A DNA stretch of 55,921 bases, from assembly GCA_030537145.1 (NCBI GenBank), contig JAUNON010000015.1, positions 1-55,921 on the forward strand, read 5' to 3'. The DNA is from Lachnospiraceae bacterium (GTDB lineage Bacteria > Bacillota > Clostridia > Lachnospirales > Lachnospiraceae). Shown here in pieces: positions 53,176 through 55,921 of this stretch. The notes under the pieces are model-generated. The model worked only from the letters and a program-made list of their open reading frames with translations. It had not been told where the DNA came from and searched no databases. Numbering within the stretch: the first letter of the stretch is position 1; each line of letters begins with the position of its first letter. The position numbers and the translations under genes are program-made.

Positions 53176-54609
53176 TTACTTCGCTTCTATTACATGCATC
53201 ATATTTGTCATGTTGCCCTTGCCCCGCACCAGGTTGGTGGAAGGGTCTCCTGCCGTAAATACCACCATGTCCCCGGACTGCACCAGCTTTTCCCGCTTTA
53301 CCACATACATGGCATGGGAAATAATGTTTTCCGTGGAATCCTCCTGATAGCCTCCAAGCGGCACCACGCCCCAGTCGATCTGCATCTTCCGCTGCGCCCG
53401 CTCATTGGGCGTCACCGCATAGATAGGCGCCTTGGGCCGGAAATTGCTTACCAGGCGGGCCGTCTGACCGGACATGGTCGGAGTGACAATGCATTTGGCA
53501 TTCACATTCGCTGCAGTCGCCACCGCCGCTACGCCCACTGCACTGGAAACATTGGCTTCGCCCTTCAGCTTCTTAAAATCCGGAAGCACATAGGTCATCT
53601 TGCTCTCCGTATATTCCGCAATGCTGACCATGGTTTTTAGTGCCTCCACCGGATATTTTCCCATAGCCGTCTCGCCGGAAAGCATGATGGCATCCGTGCT
53701 TTCATTAATGGCGTTAGCCACATCCGTCACCTCTGCACGGGTGGGACGCGGATTTCGGATCATGGAATCCAGCATCTGGGTCGCCACAATCACCGGTTTA
53801 TAATTGGAGTTGCATTTATCGATAATCATCTTCTGATAATAGGGTACCTCATGAGCAGGTATTTCCACACCCATATCGCCCCTTGCCACCATCACCCCGT
53901 CAGCAGCTTTGATAATCTCATCAATATTATGAAGTCCCTCGGCATTCTCCACCTTGGCAATCACATCGATATGCTCTGCGCCCTTATCCTTCAGGATCTT
54001 TTTAATCTCCTTAATCGCTTTGGCGTTTCGCACGAAGGATGCAGCGATAAAATCAATATCCTGCTCAATGCCAAACAGAATATCCTGTCTGTCCTTCTCC
54101 GTAATTGCCGGAAGATTAATGGAAACATTGGGAAGATTGATGCCCTTCCGTTCTCCCAGATCACCTCCGTTGTCCACCTGACAGACCACATCCGTATCCG
54201 TCACGCTTTTTACCGTCATCTCAATCAGGCCGTCGTCAATCAGCACCCGGTTTCCCGGCTTCAGATCCTGCGGCAGATTCTCATAAGTCTGATAACAGAC
54301 ATGGGCATTTCCCTCTACCTGCCTGGTCGTAAGGATAAATTCCTGCCCGTCCTCTAAGTGAACCCGTTTTCCGTCCTGAAGGGTGCCGGTACGGATCTCC
54401 GGCCCTTTCGTATCCAGCAAAATCGCCGTGGGCGTCTTTAATTCCTTCCGCACACTTTTCAGCAGATCCATCCGCGCCTTCTGTTCCTCATACGTTCCGT
54501 GGGAAAAATTAAACCTGGCCACATCCATGCCGTTTTGGATCAGCGCCTTCATGATTTCCCGGTTATCCGAATTGGGACCCATTGTACAGATTATCTTTGT
54601 TTTCTTCAT
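53176..54609 (-). CDS. pyk: Pyruvate kinase
   Basis: This glycolytic enzyme makes ATP and pyruvate from phosphoenolpyruvate. The 477 residues carry TKIICTMGPNSDNREIM, DTKGPEIRTG, the catalytic Lys region AKVENAEGLHNIDEII, MVARGDMGVEIP and ATQMLDSMIRNPRPTRAEVTDVANA. It lacks the extra PEP-utiliser domain found at the C-terminus of Bacillus enzymes. TTAAAGGAGACTAT precedes the ATG at 54609. It begins 20 bp after the NlpC/P60 gene, an unusual neighbour for a glycolytic gene. Confidence 0.97.
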   Translation of the reverse strand: MKKTKIICTMGPNSDNREIMKALIQNGMDVARFNFSHGTYEEQKARMDLLKSVRKELKTPTAILLDTKGPEIRTGTLQDGKRVHLEDGQEFILTTRQVEGNAHVCYQTYENLPQDLKPGNRVLIDDGLIEMTVKSVTDTDVVCQVDNGGDLGERKGINLPNVSINLPAITEKDRQDILFGIEQDIDFIAASFVRNAKAIKEIKKILKDKGAEHIDVIAKVENAEGLHNIDEIIKAADGVMVARGDMGVEIPAHEVPYYQKMIIDKCNSNYKPVIVATQMLDSMIRNPRPTRAEVTDVANAINESTDAIMLSGETAMGKYPVEALKTMVSIAEYTESKMTYVLPDFKKLKGEANVSSAVGVAAVATAANVNAKCIVTPTMSGQTARLVSNFRPKAPIYAVTPNERAQRKMQIDWGVVPLGGYQEDSTENIISHAMYVVKREKLVQSGDMVVFTAGDPSTNLVRGKGNMTNMMHVIEAK

Positions 54610-54629
54610 ATAGTCTCCTTTAACCATTG

Positions 54630-55921
54630 TCAGTCCTGAATAATTCTTGCTGCCCATACTGCGTCAGAGCCGATTCCGCTGATAATAATGCCGGAGCGGC
54701 TGTTTGCCGCATGAATCACCTGTCCATCGCCGATATACATAGAGACATGATATACATATCCGCTCTTTGCATAGAAAATCAGATCCCCCGGCTCTGCGGA
54801 AGAAATGGGTATCTGCATATAGTATACGGCCTGTGCCTCTGCCACTCTTGGAAGCGAATATCCGAAATGAGCATAAATGCTCTGCGTAAAGCCGGAACAA
54901 TCACATCCGTTTGTCAGGCTTGTGCCGCCCCAGACATAGGGATTTCCCAGAAACTGGAACGCATAATTTACCATATCACTGCGAAGCAAAGCCGAATGGG
55001 AGGCCTCTTTTACCGATGTCAGGGTATAGTAGCAGGCCCCGTTGTCCGCCGGTTCCACCGCCACTGCCGCCAGAGGCAGATTATTTTCTCCCTCCTGCGC
55101 CACCGTATTTCTGGCCTCTTCTCCCGTAATCAGACCGGATGCCCGGACAAAGCCTCTGGCATTGCCGGATTCTGCATAGACCCACTCGCTTCCCTGATCC
55201 GCCAAAATATAACAAAGTCCGCCTTTCTCCAGCGTACTAATCGTGCGGGAGGTATCCTGCCTTGCCTCATGGATTTTCAGCTCCCCTTTCGCCAGGGCAT
55301 ACACCTTGGGTGCAAGAACCGGATACACAGTAGTATGCGTGTAAGTATACGCACGGTTCTCAGAACGGGCCAGCGTCAGCAGCGCCGCCGGGAGATTTGC
55401 TTCTCCCTTCACCCGAACCAGACGTTCCGCCGTCTCTCCGGTCACGATATCCTCTGCCCGGATAAAGCCCCGGACGTTGCCGGATTCCACATAGACCCAT
55501 TCATTCTCCGCATCCGCCAGAATGTAGCACAGCCCGTAATACTCCATCTTGCCAACTGTGGCCGAATCCTCCGAACGCTCCTCCTTTACCAGAGCCCCTT
55601 CCGGATTCCGAACCACTGCGTATACCTTGTCCGTCTGCACAAAACGAAATTCCAGTGAAACCGGGGGCGGCGTCACAATATTCTGCCGGGCGATCAGCTC
55701 TTCATTCGTCATCGCAGCATCGCCCTCTTCCGTCTCCTCCTCAATCAGGTCGTCCGTCTCGCTTTCCGTCTCCTCCTCAGGCACTTCCGTTATTCTTATT
55801 TCGTTCTCCGTTTCTTCTGATGTACCGGTCTCTGTCTGCTCCTCTTCCGTAATCAGTTCTGTACCCGGGACCTCTGTCTCCGGTGCTGTCTCACTGGGTG
55901 CCGTCTCTGTGGCCGGCGCTT
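54630..55921 (-). CDS. NlpC/P60 peptidoglycan hydrolase with SH3 domains (N-terminus off right edge)
   Basis: The frame is open from the TGA at 54630 to the window edge, so the true start is missing; a GTG at 55784 inside the acidic linker is not a real start. The visible 430 residues are a Glu/Thr-rich linker (ETAPSETAPETE, EEETESETDD), two bacterial SH3 domains (about 55330-55650 and 55050-55300) and a C-terminal NlpC/P60 domain with the catalytic Cys in CDCSGFT, His in VYHVSMYIGDG and HAAN. NlpC/P60 enzymes cut peptide stems of peptidoglycan. An upstream signal peptide is expected but not seen. pyk follows after 20 bp. Confidence 0.9.
   Translation of the reverse strand, partial: APATETAPSETAPETEVPGTELITEEEQTETGTSEETENEIRITEVPEEETESETDDLIEEETEEGDAAMTNEELIARQNIVTPPPVSLEFRFVQTDKVYAVVRNPEGALVKEERSEDSATVGKMEYYGLCYILADAENEWVYVESGNVRGFIRAEDIVTGETAERLVRVKGEANLPAALLTLARSENRAYTYTHTTVYPVLAPKVYALAKGELKIHEARQDTSRTISTLEKGGLCYILADQGSEWVYAESGNARGFVRASGLITGEEARNTVAQEGENNLPLAAVAVEPADNGACYYTLTSVKEASHSALLRSDMVNYAFQFLGNPYVWGGTSLTNGCDCSGFTQSIYAHFGYSLPRVAEAQAVYYMQIPISSAEPGDLIFYAKSGYVYHVSMYIGDGQVIHAANSRSGIIISGIGSDAVWAARIIQD

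Overview
The window looks like chromosomal core DNA of an anaerobic, spore-forming-type Firmicute of the class Clostridia, most likely the family Lachnospiraceae. The grounds are protein family content (DUF4364, DUF5685, DUF2284, CsoR with a CopA carrying a C-terminal HMA domain, FatA-like acyl-ACP thioesterase, type 1B dihydroorotate dehydrogenase with PyrK, VanR/VanS-like two-component pair), strong AGGAGG ribosome binding sites, and roughly balanced base composition. No genus can be named from sequence alone. I see no rRNA or tRNA gene, CRISPR array, insertion sequence or prophage. Most genes lie on the minus strand; plus-strand islands are 13.7-18.5 kb, 27.2-28.0 kb, 41.4-43.0 kb and 46.0-46.5 kb.

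Layout. 0-4 kb: the start of a secreted cadherin-like protein cut by the left edge, then purE-purM-purN-purD read from a clear sigma-A promoter. 4-9 kb: an M29-type aminopeptidase with a long extra N-terminal half, an HD-domain phosphohydrolase, then pyrE followed by a 52-residue membrane protein, VanZ and another membrane protein. 9-13.5 kb: a small ribbon-helix-helix protein and the pyrC-pyrF-pyrK-pyrD operon, ending in a terminator that overlaps the pyrD stop codon. 13.7-18.5 kb (plus): a CHAP plus peptidoglycan-binding lysin, a ferritin-like protein, a polysaccharide deacetylase, a YhcC-like radical SAM protein and DUF4364. 18.5-22 kb: an ECF sigma factor with its membrane partner, and a NahK-like sugar kinase with a long repeat-bearing leader.

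22-28.3 kb: a copper module (csoR-copA, two CsoR operators), an SleB-type cell wall hydrolase with a 221-residue stretch free of Lys/Arg, and a SpoU-type methyltransferase. Inverted 59-bp repeats flank this block, and a 164-nt near-perfect hairpin adjoins the right copy. 28.3-41 kb: pfkA, dnaE, a CPBP protease, a 77-residue orphan, cvfB, a thioesterase, an isochorismatase-like hydrolase, a MATE transporter, a PAP2 phosphatase and ftsH. 41.4-49.7 kb: pyrG, a GyrI-like protein, a DUF362 ferredoxin-like protein, a cytidylate-kinase-like protein, DUF2284, cobT, and an uncharacterised zinc-ribbon/DUF5685/DnaJ-like set. 49.9-55.9 kb: a two-component system, pyruvate kinase, and an NlpC/P60 protein cut by the right edge.

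The most interesting observations are two genes (the CHAP lysin and CopA) with an in-frame internal Shine-Dalgarno plus ATG exactly where the C-terminal domain begins, which could yield a free wall-binding domain and a free copper chaperone; three dispersed palindromic repeat types; and the zinc-ribbon/DUF5685/Cys-tailed J-protein gene set, whose job is unknown. No wholly new multi-gene system could be proven from the sequence alone.
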